Shown here: piece after piece, positions 26,926-37,600 of the stretch
Position numbering within the stretch: the stretch's first letter is position 1
Layout of the letters: every line of letters starts with the position of its first letter
Origin: Rhodospirillaceae bacterium UBA1479
GTDB lineage: Bacteria > Pseudomonadota > Alphaproteobacteria > Rhodospirillales > Casp-alpha2
Reading direction: 5' to 3'
Length of the DNA: 64,000 bases
NCBI GenBank assembly: GCA_002325375.1
Contig: DCRZ01000009.1
Coordinates: forward strand, 158,156 to 222,155
The notes under the pieces: generated by a model
The model's database searches: none
Told to the model about the DNA's origin: nothing
Seen by the model: only the letters and a program-made list of their open reading frames with translations
Position numbers and translations under genes: made by a program

Positions 26926-27486
26926 ATGGTTAGGTGGAAACGCATCTTTGCCGCGGGGCTTCTTGCCGCCGTATTGGCCGTGCCGCAGGCGCGGGCGGAT
27001 CAGACCGATCCGGTGCTGGACGCCCTGTTCGCCGCCCTGACGGCGGCCAAGAACCCGGAAGAGGCCCATCAGATCGAAACCCGTATCTGGCAGACCTGGG
27101 CGGTCAGCGGTCAGGAATTGGTCGACAGCGCCATGGCCCGTGGTGTCATCGCCATGAACAAGGGTGCCTTCGATACCTCGCTGAAATATTTCAACGACGT
27201 CATCAGCCTGGCCCCCCGGCATGCCGAAGGCTGGAACAAGCGGGCCACGGTGCATTTCCTTCTCGGCAAATATCCGGAATCCGTTCTCGACATCCAACGC
27301 ACCCTGGAACTTGAACCCCGCCATTTCGGCGCGCTATCCGGCCTGGGCTTGATCTACGCGGAAATGGGGCGCAAAAAAGCGGCGATCCGCGCCATGGAAA
27401 AGGCGCTGGCCATCAACCCGCATATGGACGCCATCCGCGGCCAGTTGCAGGAACTGAAAACCGAGGTTTCCGGGAAGCCCATCTGA
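26926..27486 (+). CDS. TPR-repeat periplasmic protein
   Basis: A 186-residue protein with an N-terminal signal peptide (RIFAAGLLAAVLAVPQARA) and at least three tetratricopeptide repeats: GVIAMNKGAFDTSLKYFNDV, ATVHFLLGKYPESVLDIQRT and LGLIYAEMGRKKAAIRAMEK. TPRs mediate protein contacts; the partner is unknown. It ends one base before the flavoenzyme start, which implies translational coupling. Confidence 0.85.
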   Translation: MVRWKRIFAAGLLAAVLAVPQARADQTDPVLDALFAALTAAKNPEEAHQIETRIWQTWAVSGQELVDSAMARGVIAMNKGAFDTSLKYFNDVISLAPRHAEGWNKRATVHFLLGKYPESVLDIQRTLELEPRHFGALSGLGLIYAEMGRKKAAIRAMEKALAINPHMDAIRGQLQELKTEVSGKPI

Positions 27487-27487
27487 T

Positions 27488-28903
27488 ATGACGACACCAC
27501 AGGCAACGGCGGCGGCGCAGCCGTCCGGTTCGGTCGACGACGGCCTTTTGAACCTTTTGGCGCAGATCGTCGGCGCGGAAAACCTGTCGACCTCCGCCGC
27601 CGTGCGCGAACAGCACGGACGCGACGAATCCTACCATCCTTCGTCCCCGCCCGACGCCGTCGTCTATTGCACGGAAACGGAGCAGGTCGCGGCCGTGGTC
27701 AAGGCCTGCGCCGAACGTGGCGTGCCGATCATTCCCTTCGGCACGGGGACGTCCCTGGAGGGCCATGTGGCGGCGCTTTCCGGCGGGATCTGCATCGACC
27801 TGTCGCGCATGGACAAGATCCTCACCGTCAATGCCGAGGACATGGACGTCACCGTGCAGGCCGGCGTGCGGCGCAAGGCGCTTAACGACTATCTGCGCGA
27901 CACGGGCCTGTTCTTTCCCATCGATCCGGGGGCCGATGCGTCGCTCGGGGGGATGACCGCGACGCGGGCCAGCGGCACCAACGCGGTGCGTTACGGCACC
28001 ATGCGGGAAAACGTCCTCAGCCTGACCGTGGTCATGGCCGACGGGCGGATCATCCGCACCGCGCGCCGGGCGCGCAAGTCTTCGGCGGGATACGATCTGA
28101 CGCGTCTGTTCGTGGGCTCGGAAGGGACCCTCGGCGTGATTACCGAGGTTACGCTGCGCCTTTATGGGATTCCCGAAGCGGTGCTGGCCGCCGTCTGTCC
28201 GTTCCCCGATCTGGAAAGTGCCGTGAGCACGGTGATCCTGACGATCCAGTCGGGCATTCCCGTGGCCCGTATCGAGCTTCTGGACGAAGCGCAGATGGAT
28301 GCGGTGAACAAGTATTCCAAGCTCGATTACACGGTGAAGCCGACCCTGTTTTTCGAATTCCACGGCAGTGACGCAGGCGTGCGTGAACAGGTCGAAAACG
28401 TGAAGGCCATCGCCGCCGACTTCGGCGCCGACGATTTCCAATGGGCGACCAAGCCGGAAGACCGCAACAAGCTGTGGCAGGCCCGGCATGATGCCTATTA
28501 CGCGGCGATCGCGCTGCGCTCCGGCTGTCGGGGCATCGCAACGGATGTCTGCGTGCCGATCTCGAAACTGGCGGAATGCATTTTGGAAACGCGCAAGGAC
28601 ATCGACGCGTCGGGCCTGTGCGCGCCCATCGTCGGCCATGTCGGCGACGGCAATTTCCACATCGTCTTCGTGGTCGATCCCGACAATGCGGACGAGATGA
28701 AGCGGGCGGAGGACGTTAACGCGCGCATGGTCATGCGCGCCATCGCCCTGGACGGCACCTGCACGGGCGAACATGGCGTCGGCTACGGCAAGATCGACTT
28801 CCTGACCGCCGAACACGGCGAAGCCCTGGTCGCCATGCGCGCGGTCAAGCAGGCCCTTGACCCCCAGAACATCATGAACCCGGGCAAGATCATCCGCATC
28901 TGA
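27488..28903 (+). CDS. FAD-binding oxidoreductase, D-lactate dehydrogenase type
   Basis: A 471-residue flavoprotein of the GlcD/DLD superfamily. PFGTGTSLEGHVAALSGGIC and ASLGGMTATRASGTNAVRYG are the FAD-binding signatures of the cytochrome-type D-lactate dehydrogenases (yeast DLD1, human LDHD). The C-terminal domain has VGHVGDGNFHIVFVVD and CTGEHGVGYGKIDFL. It oxidises a D-2-hydroxyacid to the 2-oxoacid with transfer to an acceptor. D-lactate is the most likely substrate, but 2-hydroxyacids in the nearby glycolate/glycerate pathway are possible. It follows the TPR gene without a gap. Confidence 0.9.
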   Translation: MTTPQATAAAQPSGSVDDGLLNLLAQIVGAENLSTSAAVREQHGRDESYHPSSPPDAVVYCTETEQVAAVVKACAERGVPIIPFGTGTSLEGHVAALSGGICIDLSRMDKILTVNAEDMDVTVQAGVRRKALNDYLRDTGLFFPIDPGADASLGGMTATRASGTNAVRYGTMRENVLSLTVVMADGRIIRTARRARKSSAGYDLTRLFVGSEGTLGVITEVTLRLYGIPEAVLAAVCPFPDLESAVSTVILTIQSGIPVARIELLDEAQMDAVNKYSKLDYTVKPTLFFEFHGSDAGVREQVENVKAIAADFGADDFQWATKPEDRNKLWQARHDAYYAAIALRSGCRGIATDVCVPISKLAECILETRKDIDASGLCAPIVGHVGDGNFHIVFVVDPDNADEMKRAEDVNARMVMRAIALDGTCTGEHGVGYGKIDFLTAEHGEALVAMRAVKQALDPQNIMNPGKIIRI

Positions 28904-29005
28904 CCAGTACTGACCTTCGGTTAGCTAGCCTGATTAATATCGTAGGTAGTATGGTTGACTCAGGTGTGAAATCGCCTGGGGCACGCGCAGCGGGGAATCT
29001 CAAGG

Positions 29006-30238
29006 ATGTTGTCGACAACTCATGCACCGCCACAGGACAGTGCTCATGTAATCGAGGTGCTCAAGGCTGTTGCCGCACCGTTAACCGGCGAAGCGTTTCT
29101 TCACAACCTCGTGCAGCAGCTGGGAGTTCTGTTCCAGGCTGAGACAACGTTCGTTGCCCATCGGATAGATCCGCAGAGCACCATGGTTCGTGGGTTGGCC
29201 GCGTGGAAGGACGGCGCGCGGAAGGAAGCCTGGGAATTCGATTTGAAAAACAATCCCTGTCATATGGTTTATCAGGGCGAGCCTGTATTTCTGCCCTGTG
29301 AGGTGGCTGCGAAATTTTCCGGGAAGAAAGACAGCGGGTACGAGAGTTTCGTCGGTTATCCCCTACGCGGTCGGAACGGTGACGTCATGGGCCATATCGC
29401 GGTCTACAGTTCCAAAATCCTTACGGGGCATGACGACTGGATGTCGTTGTGTGGCTTGTTTGCCGACCGTGCCGAAGCGGAGTTGCAACGACAACTACTT
29501 GAAAACGAGCGTGACCGGACGATTAAAAAATTGAAGGCGTTGGATGCCTTGAAGAATGAATTCATTTCCATCGCCGCCCACGACCTGCGAAGCCCCTTGG
29601 GTGCGGTTCGGGGAATGGCTGAAGTGCTTAGCCGTCAGCAAAACCAAGGAGAACGAGAGCAGGCCTTATTGGAAAATATTATCGATGCGTCGGACAGGAT
29701 GGCCGGGCTCGTTAATCGCTATCTCGATTATGCCTCTATCGAAGCAGGTGCTTTAAAGCTTGAAAAGATTGAAACCGATTTGTCCCGTTTTCTTGAGGGC
29801 TTGTTGGTGCTTCGGAGAGTCCTGGCGGCCGACAAGGATATCACCATTCAGGCCGATCTCTCGGATCGGATCGTTTGCTTCGTTGATTCTGAACGTCTTG
29901 GTCAGGTCATCGACAACCTTTTGGACAATGCAATCAAGTTTTCTCCCCATGGCGGCACGATAAAGCTTGGACTGTCTGAAGCGGATGACGGCACATCGGT
30001 TGCAATTTCAGTCAGCGACGAGGGACCGGGTGTTCCTGAGGATTTGAAACCGCGCATTTTTGGTGCGTTCGAAACAACAGCCGATGACGGCGACAGCAAC
30101 AGGTTTCGTTCCGGTAAGGGGTTCGGCCTGGGCCTGATGATTTCAAAACGGGTCATTGACGCGCATGGCGGTTCGATCTCCGTTGATGAAAATGCCGAAG
30201 GTGGTGCGGTTTTGACGGTCACCCTGCCTAAAACCTGA
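29006..30238 (+). CDS. GAF-domain sensor histidine kinase
   Basis: A 410-residue soluble kinase. A GAF-like sensor occupies residues 1-150 (LVQQLGVLFQAETTFVAHRI, GYPLRGRNGDVMGHIAVYSS), followed by HisKA with phosphoacceptor SIAAHDLRSPLGAVRGMAEV and a HATPase domain with DNLLDNAIKFSPHGG, DEGPGVPEDL and GKGFGLGLMISKRV. No membrane segment and no attached receiver are present, and no cognate regulator is adjacent. It is less GC-rich than its flanks. A terminator-like hairpin follows at 30255-30275. Confidence 0.93.
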   Translation: MLSTTHAPPQDSAHVIEVLKAVAAPLTGEAFLHNLVQQLGVLFQAETTFVAHRIDPQSTMVRGLAAWKDGARKEAWEFDLKNNPCHMVYQGEPVFLPCEVAAKFSGKKDSGYESFVGYPLRGRNGDVMGHIAVYSSKILTGHDDWMSLCGLFADRAEAELQRQLLENERDRTIKKLKALDALKNEFISIAAHDLRSPLGAVRGMAEVLSRQQNQGEREQALLENIIDASDRMAGLVNRYLDYASIEAGALKLEKIETDLSRFLEGLLVLRRVLAADKDITIQADLSDRIVCFVDSERLGQVIDNLLDNAIKFSPHGGTIKLGLSEADDGTSVAISVSDEGPGVPEDLKPRIFGAFETTADDGDSNRFRSGKGFGLGLMISKRVIDAHGGSISVDENAEGGAVLTVTLPKT

Positions 30239-30254
30239 CCAGGCGACCGACTTC

Positions 30255-30275
30255 AACCGATCCCTCATCGGTTTT
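30255..30275 (+). terminator. Terminator after GAF kinase
   Basis: AACCGAT (30255-30261) pairs perfectly with ATCGGTT (30267-30273) around a CCCTC loop and runs into a short T-tract. It separates the kinase from the glycerate kinase gene. Confidence 0.65.
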
Positions 30276-30436
30276 CCCTCTATATGGATCATGCATGTCT
30301 CGACGGTTTGATTTCGGCAGCTTTCGGATTGATCGGGTTTATTGCCATAATCTGAAAAAACTCAGCCGAATAGGCGTTTAGGGTTTTCAAATCGAGGTTG
30401 GTAACGTAACCAAAGCCAGCTTTGGGAGGTCTGATT

Positions 30437-31711
30437 TTGAATCCGGAAACTTTGCTTCGCGACATGTTCGCCGCCGCCGTCGCGGCGGCCCAGCCGATCA
30501 AACGCATTCCCCATTTCCTGCCGGAACCGCCGGACCCGGCGACCGGCGGGCGCACCCTGGTGATCGGGGCGGGCAAGGCCTCGGCCGCCATGGCCCGCGC
30601 CTTCGAGGACCATTGGCCGGGCGACCTCTCGGGTCTGATCGTCACCCGCTATGGCTACGACGTGCCCTGCAAGCGGATCGAGACGGTCGAGGCCGCCCAT
30701 CCCGTGCCCGATGCGGCGGGTGAGGCGGGGGCCCGGCGCATGCTGGAGATGGTCAAGGGGCTGACCGAGGACGATCTGGTGGTTTGCCTGATTTCCGGCG
30801 GCGGATCGGCCTTGCTGTCGGCGCCGGGGCCGGGCCTGACCCTGGCCGACAAGCAGGCCGTCAACCGGGAGCTGTTGCGCTGCGGGGCGACGATCCACGA
30901 GATGAACTGCCTGCGCAAACATCTGTCGGCGGTCAAGGGCGGGCGGCTGGCCGCCGCCGCGGCCCCGGCCCGGATCGTCAACCTGCTGATTTCCGATGTG
31001 CCGGGGGATGATCCGGCGGTTATCGCCTCGGGCCCGACGGTGCCCGACCCGACGACCTTTGACGACGCGCGGGCCATCGTCGCGAAATACGCGATCAAGC
31101 TGCCTGCCGTGGTGCAGGCGTTGCTGGATGCGGGGGCGGAGGAAACGCCCAAGCCCGACGATCCGATCTTCGACCGGGTGGAAACCCATCTGATCGCCCT
31201 GCCGCAGGCCAGCCTGGAGGCCGCCGCCGAGATCGCCCGCGCCGCCGGCATCACGCCGGTGATCCTGGGCGATGCGCTGGAAGGCGAAGCCCGCGACTTG
31301 GGGGCAGAGCACGCACAGCTTGCCCGCGATACCCTGGCCGGCAAGGGCCCGACGCAGGGCCCTTGTGTTCTGTTGTCGGGCGGCGAGACCACGGTGACAA
31401 TCCGTGGCGACGGCGGACGCGGCGGGCGCAATACGGAATACCTGCTGGGCATGGCGGTGGCGCTCGACGGGGCCGCCGGCCTGCACGCCATCGCCTGCGA
31501 TACGGACGGGATCGATGGTTCGGAAGACAACGCGGGTGCGGTGATCGGCCCGGACAGCCTGGCCCGGGCCAAGGCGGCGGGCCTGGATGCGCGGGCATTG
31601 CTCGACACCAACGACGCCTACGGGTTTTTCCAGGGGATCGGCGATCTTGTCGAATGCGGGCCGACCTTGACCAACGTCAATGACTTCCGGGCGGTATTGG
31701 TGCTGCCTTAA
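30437..31711 (+). CDS. Glycerate 2-kinase (MOFRL/TtuD family)
   Basis: An ATP-dependent kinase converting D-glycerate to 2-phosphoglycerate, once annotated as hydroxypyruvate reductase TtuD. The N-terminal DUF4147 domain shows GGRTLVIGAGKASAAMARAF and CLISGGGSALLSAPGPGLTL; the C-terminal MOFRL domain shows VLLSGGETTVTIRGDG, GGRNTEYLLGMAVAL and ACDTDGIDGSEDNAGA. GGGAGG at 30424-30429 points to the TTG at 30437 as start (424 residues). It supplies the last step of the glyoxylate-to-glycolysis route encoded upstream. Confidence 0.93.
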   Translation: MNPETLLRDMFAAAVAAAQPIKRIPHFLPEPPDPATGGRTLVIGAGKASAAMARAFEDHWPGDLSGLIVTRYGYDVPCKRIETVEAAHPVPDAAGEAGARRMLEMVKGLTEDDLVVCLISGGGSALLSAPGPGLTLADKQAVNRELLRCGATIHEMNCLRKHLSAVKGGRLAAAAAPARIVNLLISDVPGDDPAVIASGPTVPDPTTFDDARAIVAKYAIKLPAVVQALLDAGAEETPKPDDPIFDRVETHLIALPQASLEAAAEIARAAGITPVILGDALEGEARDLGAEHAQLARDTLAGKGPTQGPCVLLSGGETTVTIRGDGGRGGRNTEYLLGMAVALDGAAGLHAIACDTDGIDGSEDNAGAVIGPDSLARAKAAGLDARALLDTNDAYGFFQGIGDLVECGPTLTNVNDFRAVLVLP

Positions 31712-31783
31712 AAGGCGCCGGTTCCATCATCTGAAATATCCGGGGGCGGCGTCGGCAACAACAGTGCAGACGAGGCGCCATTG

Positions 31784-34510
31784 ATGGATCACGACCCTCT
31801 TCCGACGCCCAAGGCATGGCACGCCCTGCCTTGGGACGCTGCTGCCCGCGCGTTGGGCAGCGACCCCGAGACCGGGTTGAGCGACCAGGAAGCCGCCGAT
31901 CGTCTGCGCCGTTACGGACCGAACGACCTGCCCCGGCCGCGCCCGCCCGGCCTTTTGACGCTGTACCTGCGGCAATTCATCAATCCGCTGATCTACCTGC
32001 TGGCTGCGGCGGCGGTTGTCTCCGTTGCCATCGGTGAGGCTTCGGACGCGCTGTTCATCTTCGCTGTGTTGCAGGTCAACGCCCTGATCGGCACCTATCA
32101 GGAATATCGCGCGCAGAAGAGTGCGCTTGCCCTCGACAGCCTGATCCGCGACCGGGCGACGGTTCTGCGCGGCGGCACGGTCCATACGGTGGACGGCCGC
32201 GATCTGGTGCCGGGCGACGTGATCCGCCTGGAATCGGGCAATCATGTGCCGGCCGATTTGCGTCTGGTTCAGGCCGATGCCCTGCTGGTCGATGAATCCC
32301 TGCTGACCGGCGAGTCCCAGGCCGTGGTCAAGGACGCGGCGGCGACCGTGGCGGAGCAGACCATGACCGGCGACCGCATCACCATGCTTCATGCGGCCAC
32401 GGTGGTGGTTAGCGGCCGGGCGCTTGGCATCGTCACCGAAACCGGTACACGTACGGCGCTGGGCCGGATTGCGGAACAATTGGCGGGCCGTGATGCCGCG
32501 CCGCCGCCGCTGGTCGTGCGCCTGGAACGCTTCACCCGCATGTTGGGGGTCGTCGTGGTCGTGGCGATCGCGCTTCTGGCCGTGGCGATGGTGCTCGAGG
32601 GGGCGCCGGCGGTCGAAATTTTCCTGGTCGCCGTGGCGCTTGCCGTCGCCGCCCTGCCCGAGGGGCTGCCCGTCGCGATCACCGTGGCGTTGTCCGTCGG
32701 CTGCCACCGCATGGCGGAAAAGAACGTGATCGTGCGGTCCCTGCCGGCGGTCGAGGGCTTGGGGGCCTGCACCCTGATCGCCAGCGACAAGACAGGCACC
32801 TTGACCTGCAACGCCTTGACCGTGAAACGGGTGGTGATACCGGGCCTGGGCGATTTCCAGGTAAGCGGCGAGGGGTACAACGACAACGGCGCCGTGGCCA
32901 ACGCCAGTGGCGCCATGAGCGATGCCGATTGGCACGGCCTGCGCCGACTGGCCGAAGCGGCGGCCTTGTGCAACGAGGCCGAACTGGTTCGCCGGGACGG
33001 TCATTGGCATCATCTGGGAGATACCGTGGATGTGGCCTTTCTGGCCCTGGCGGCCAAGGCCGGGCTGAGCCGCGCCGGTCTGCTTGCCGACCTGCCGCAG
33101 GAAGCCGCCATCGCCTACGAGCCGGCGCGGCGTTATGGCGCGTCCTTCCACCGGACGACGGAAGGGCTCCGGGTTTACGCCAAGGGTGCCTTCGAGGTCA
33201 TCCTGCCGTTCTGCCGCGACGTTGACCGGGAGGCCCTGACGGCCCAGGCGGAAGCCTTGGCGGCCGAGGGGTTTCGCGTGCTGGCCGTGGCCGCGGGGCC
33301 CGCGTCGGCCCCGGTCGAGGACCTGGCCGGCACGGCCGATCTGGAATTCCTGGGTTTCGTCGGCCTGATCGATCCCCTGCGCCCTGAATCCAAGGACGCG
33401 GTGGCGCGCTGCCGCCGGTCGGGCATCGACGTGCGCATGGTGACCGGCGACCATCCGTCGACCGCACTCGCCATCGCCCGCGACGTCGGCATTGCGGCGG
33501 CGGATGAGGCGGCGGTGACCGGTCTGGACCTGAAGGCATTGGCTGACGACCCGGCCGGTTTCGCCCGGGCCGTCGCCGCTGCGCCCGTGTTCGCGCGGGT
33601 CGATCCTTTGCAGAAGCTGGAGATCGTCAAGGCGCTGCGGGCTCAGGGGCATTTCGTTGCGGTAACCGGCGACGGCGTGAACGACGCGCCGGCGCTTAAC
33701 GCGGCCGACATCGGCGTCGCCATGGGGGCCGGCGGCACGGACGTGGCGCGCGACACGGCGGACCTGATCCTGACCGATGACAATTTCGCCTCCATCGTTA
33801 ACGGGGTGGAGCAGGGACGCATCGCCTACGACAACGTGCGCAAGGTGGTCTATCTGCTGGTCTCGACCGGGGCGGCCGAGGTCGCGTTGTTTTTCTTTGC
33901 CTTCCTGGGCGGGTTGCCGCTGCCGCTTTATGCCGTGCAGCTTCTGTGGCTCAACCTGGTGACCCAGGGCTTGCAGCATACGGCCCTGGCTTTCGAGAAG
34001 GCGGAGCCGGGCCTGCTCGATCGTTCGCCACGACCGCCGAACCAGCCGGTCTTTGACCGGGTGATGATCTCGGAAACCATTGTCTCCGGTCTGTTCATGG
34101 GGGCGGTCGGTTATCTGTTCTTCGCCTGGATGCTGGACCAAGGCTGGGCGGAGCATCAGGCGCGCAACGCGCTTCTGCTGCTGTTGGTTCTGTTCGAGAA
34201 CGCCCATGTCTTCAATTGCCGGTCGGAGACGCGCTCCATCTTCCGCGTGCCGCTGTCAGCCAACTGGTTGTTGGTCGGTGCGGTCGTCATCAGCCAGGGC
34301 GCCCATATCCTGGCCATGCACCTGCCTGGGTTCAACTCGGTGCTGCGGGTCGAGGCCGTGGACCTGGAAACCTGGCTGCTTGTCGCGGTCATCGCGGCGT
34401 CGGTGACCCTGATGATGGAGTTGTTCAAAGTCGTCCAGAGAATGGTCTACCCGGCACCCGGCGACGGTGGTGACGGAATACGGCGAAACGGCAGTTTTCC
34501 ACGGAAATAG
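31784..34510 (+). CDS. Cation-transporting P-type ATPase (P2 type)
   Basis: A 908-residue inner-membrane pump. Visible in order: cation ATPase N-terminal domain (GLSDQEAADRLRRYGPNDLP), actuator loop with DESLLTGESQAV, the transmembrane motif ALPEGLPVAITVALS, phosphorylation site SDKTGTLTCNALTVKR, nucleotide-binding YAKGAFEVILPFC, and hinge GDGVNDAPALNAADIGVAMG. The PEGLP core is that of P2-type Ca2+/H+/Na+ pumps, so calcium export is the likeliest role; the ion is not proven. I chose the ATG at 31784, with GAGG upstream, over the TTG at 31781. Confidence 0.93.
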   Translation: MDHDPLPTPKAWHALPWDAAARALGSDPETGLSDQEAADRLRRYGPNDLPRPRPPGLLTLYLRQFINPLIYLLAAAAVVSVAIGEASDALFIFAVLQVNALIGTYQEYRAQKSALALDSLIRDRATVLRGGTVHTVDGRDLVPGDVIRLESGNHVPADLRLVQADALLVDESLLTGESQAVVKDAAATVAEQTMTGDRITMLHAATVVVSGRALGIVTETGTRTALGRIAEQLAGRDAAPPPLVVRLERFTRMLGVVVVVAIALLAVAMVLEGAPAVEIFLVAVALAVAALPEGLPVAITVALSVGCHRMAEKNVIVRSLPAVEGLGACTLIASDKTGTLTCNALTVKRVVIPGLGDFQVSGEGYNDNGAVANASGAMSDADWHGLRRLAEAAALCNEAELVRRDGHWHHLGDTVDVAFLALAAKAGLSRAGLLADLPQEAAIAYEPARRYGASFHRTTEGLRVYAKGAFEVILPFCRDVDREALTAQAEALAAEGFRVLAVAAGPASAPVEDLAGTADLEFLGFVGLIDPLRPESKDAVARCRRSGIDVRMVTGDHPSTALAIARDVGIAAADEAAVTGLDLKALADDPAGFARAVAAAPVFARVDPLQKLEIVKALRAQGHFVAVTGDGVNDAPALNAADIGVAMGAGGTDVARDTADLILTDDNFASIVNGVEQGRIAYDNVRKVVYLLVSTGAAEVALFFFAFLGGLPLPLYAVQLLWLNLVTQGLQHTALAFEKAEPGLLDRSPRPPNQPVFDRVMISETIVSGLFMGAVGYLFFAWMLDQGWAEHQARNALLLLLVLFENAHVFNCRSETRSIFRVPLSANWLLVGAVVISQGAHILAMHLPGFNSVLRVEAVDLETWLLVAVIAASVTLMMELFKVVQRMVYPAPGDGGDGIRRNGSFPRK

Positions 34511-34606
34511 GGTCCCCCCACCTATGGCAATGATGGGCCGTTCGCCCTACACTCTGCACCGAACGGCCCCGCCTGACGGGACGTGAGACGCCACCAAACA
34601 CATGGG

Positions 34607-37600
34607 ATGCGCCCGTTGAAGAAAATCGCCATCGGTTTTTCGGTCTTTTTCGTGCTTGTCATCGGCGTGCTGCTGATCGGCCCCAGCCTGGTCGATTGGA
34701 ACAGCTATACGGATGACATCGCCGATCAAGTTGAAAAGGTGACCGGGCGTAAGGTCGACATTGGTGGTTCCGTGTCTGTCCAGGTTCTGCCGCGCCCACG
34801 CCTGCATGTCGCCGACGTTCATCTCGCCAATATCGGGGGGGGCACGGATACCCGCATGGCGTCCTTCGAATCCCTGGAGGTCCGGATCTCGGCGCTGGCC
34901 TTGCTGGGCGGCAAGGTGCGGATCGAGACGGTCAAGCTGGTCCGCCCGACGGTTCTGCTGGAACGTCTTGCCGATGGCCGCGTGAACTGGGATTTCAGCA
35001 AGCCCGTTCCTGCAAAGGACAGTAACGCTTCCCAGCCACTTGTGGCCGATAAGCGGACCTCTGGCACCGGTGTCGGCGCCGGAACGGCTGGTTCCGGCAT
35101 CGCTGTGGATAATTTCACGGTCGAGGGCGGGACCATCGTATACCGCGACCTTCAGCGCGGCCGGGAAGAGGTCATCACCGGCATTGATGCCCGCATCGCC
35201 GCCGCCAGCCTGAACGGGCCGGTGGAAAGCAACGGCGCACTGACCCTGGCAGGGCATCGTCTGGCTTATTCCCTGAACGTCGCCGAGATCGTCCAGGGCC
35301 GCACGATTCCCTTGGTGTTCAGCCTGAAACTGGGCAGCGACACGGTCATCCGGATCGACGGCGGCGTCGTGAACGTGCCCGAAAAGCCGCGGTTGCGCGC
35401 CAAGATCACGGGCAGCGGCCCGAACGTGGCCGACGCCATCGCGGCGACCGGCGGGCCGACCGACTTGCCGGTGAACCTTGCGAAACCGTTCACCGTGATG
35501 GGCAATCTGGAGGCCAGCGCCGACGGCGGCCGTGTCGAAGACCTGGAAATCAAGCTCGACACCATGGAATTCCATGTGTCCGCGGATGTCGCGACGGGGG
35601 ACAAGACGGTGGCATCCCTGTCCGTCAAATCGGGCTGGGTCGATCTCGACGCCTTGCTTGCGCCGCCCCCGCCACCGGCCAAGGTGGACGACGTCGCCAA
35701 GCCGGGCGACCTTAAAAAAACGGCGACGGTGACGGCCAAACCGACGAAACCGGGGAAACCAGCGAAACCGGCGGCGGCAACGGCCTTCGTCCTGCCGAAG
35801 GACATTCAGGCAAATCTATCGGTTCAGATCGACGCCTTGGTGCTTCGGGGCAAGCCGTTGGAAGGGGTGAGCCTGAACGCCGACCTGGCCAATGGCGAAT
35901 TGACCCTTAATCAGGTGACGGCGCAGCTTCCCGGCGACGCCGACGTCGGGCTGTTCGGGTTTCTCAGCGCCCGCGACGGCAAGCCCCGGTTCGAAGGCCA
36001 GATCGAAACCCGCGCCCAGGACCTGGGGCCGGTACTGGCCTGGGCCATGCCGGGCGTCGCGGTGCCTGCTGCCGTGCTCAAGGATTTCAACTTCAAGACG
36101 CCGTTGGTCGTCGATGGTGATTATCTGCAACTGACGGGGATCGTGGCCAAGGCTGGCGGCACGAAGATGACGGGGGCGGTGACGCTCGCCCTGCAGGCGC
36201 GGCCGTCGTTCGGGGCCAACTTGGAACTGGATAGGATTGATCTGGACGCCCTGATGTCGCCGCCGGCATCAGCGCCCAAAGGCGGCAAGGGAAACGCGCA
36301 CGCCGGTGCCGGGGCGGGCGGGGGCGTCTCCGAATCCCACGGAACATCCGGTGCCGCCGCGCCGGCCGTCGATCTGTTTGCGCCTCTGAAACCGCTGACG
36401 ACCTTTGACGCCAATGTGAAGCTTGCCGTCGGTGCGGCGGTGGTGCGCGGTTTGACGGCGCGCAACATCGCGCTGGATGCGACCCTGGCGCGCGGCGAAC
36501 TGACTTTGCGCGCGTTGAAGGTCGGCAATTTCGCGGGCCTGAGCGCCGGCGTGACCGGCGGGCTTGCCGGGCTCGACGGCATTCCCACGGCGAAAGATTT
36601 GAAGATCACCGCCAGCACTAAGGATGCGGGCCCCTTGGCCAAGGCGCTGGCCTTGGACCTGCCGGTATCGCCGGAAGCCCTGGGGGCGGTGTCCGTCAAC
36701 GCGGCCGTATCGGGCAGCCTATTGTCGCCATCGGTGACCGCCAACCTGGGCGCCATGGGCGGGACTGTCGGGCTGCGCGGGACCCTGCCGGTCCTGGCCC
36801 TTGCGGGGCAGGATCTGCGCCTGGGCCTGTCCGCCCGGCACGGCGATCTGGCCGGCCTGCTGCGTCGCCTCGGCGCGGATTATCGGCCGCAGGGCAAGGT
36901 CGGCGGGTTCGATCTGACGGCCCAGGTCACGGGAAATCCACAATCCATCCGCGTCGACAACATTGCGGGCAAGGTCGGACCAGTGACGACGGCGGGCAGT
37001 CTGTCGCTTGTCCTGGAAGGCGCCAAGCCGAAGGCGCTGGTCAATCTGGCGCTCGGCCCCGTCGATATCACGCCGTTCCTGCCGGCCAAGCGGGCGGCGG
37101 GTCTGCTCGACCGGGGGTGGGGGATCACCCGGGCACCTGCCGCCTGGGCCGGACCGGGTGGCAATCCCCTGATGGCGGCAGTGGCGGCGGTCAATTCCCG
37201 CTGGTCCAAGGCACCCATCGACCTTGTGGTCTTGAACACGATGGACGCCGCCGTCACGGCGACCTCGCCGAAAGTGACCTTCGAGGGCGCCGTCCTGGAA
37301 AATGCTGATCTTGGTGCTGCCGTCGAAGGCGGCGTGCTGACGGTCGAACGCCTGACCGGTCGTTTGTTCGGGGGCGCGCTGACAGCCAAGGCGACGGCCA
37401 CGTCCGCCGGGCAGTTGAGCGCCGCCGGCCAGATCGCGGGTGCCGACCTGACCAAGGCGGGCAAAGCCCTGGGCAGCGTTGCGGCGGGCAAGATCAACGC
37501 CGATTTCGATGTCACGGCCCGCGGCCGCTCCGAAGCCGAGATCGTCTCATCCCTCGGCGGCAAACTGAACTTTTCCGGCCGTGACCTGGATGCCGAAGCG

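Noticed and set aside
31727..34207. 826-residue minus-strand frame over the P-type ATPase
   Set aside because: The ATPase has every conserved motif; the antisense frame has none.
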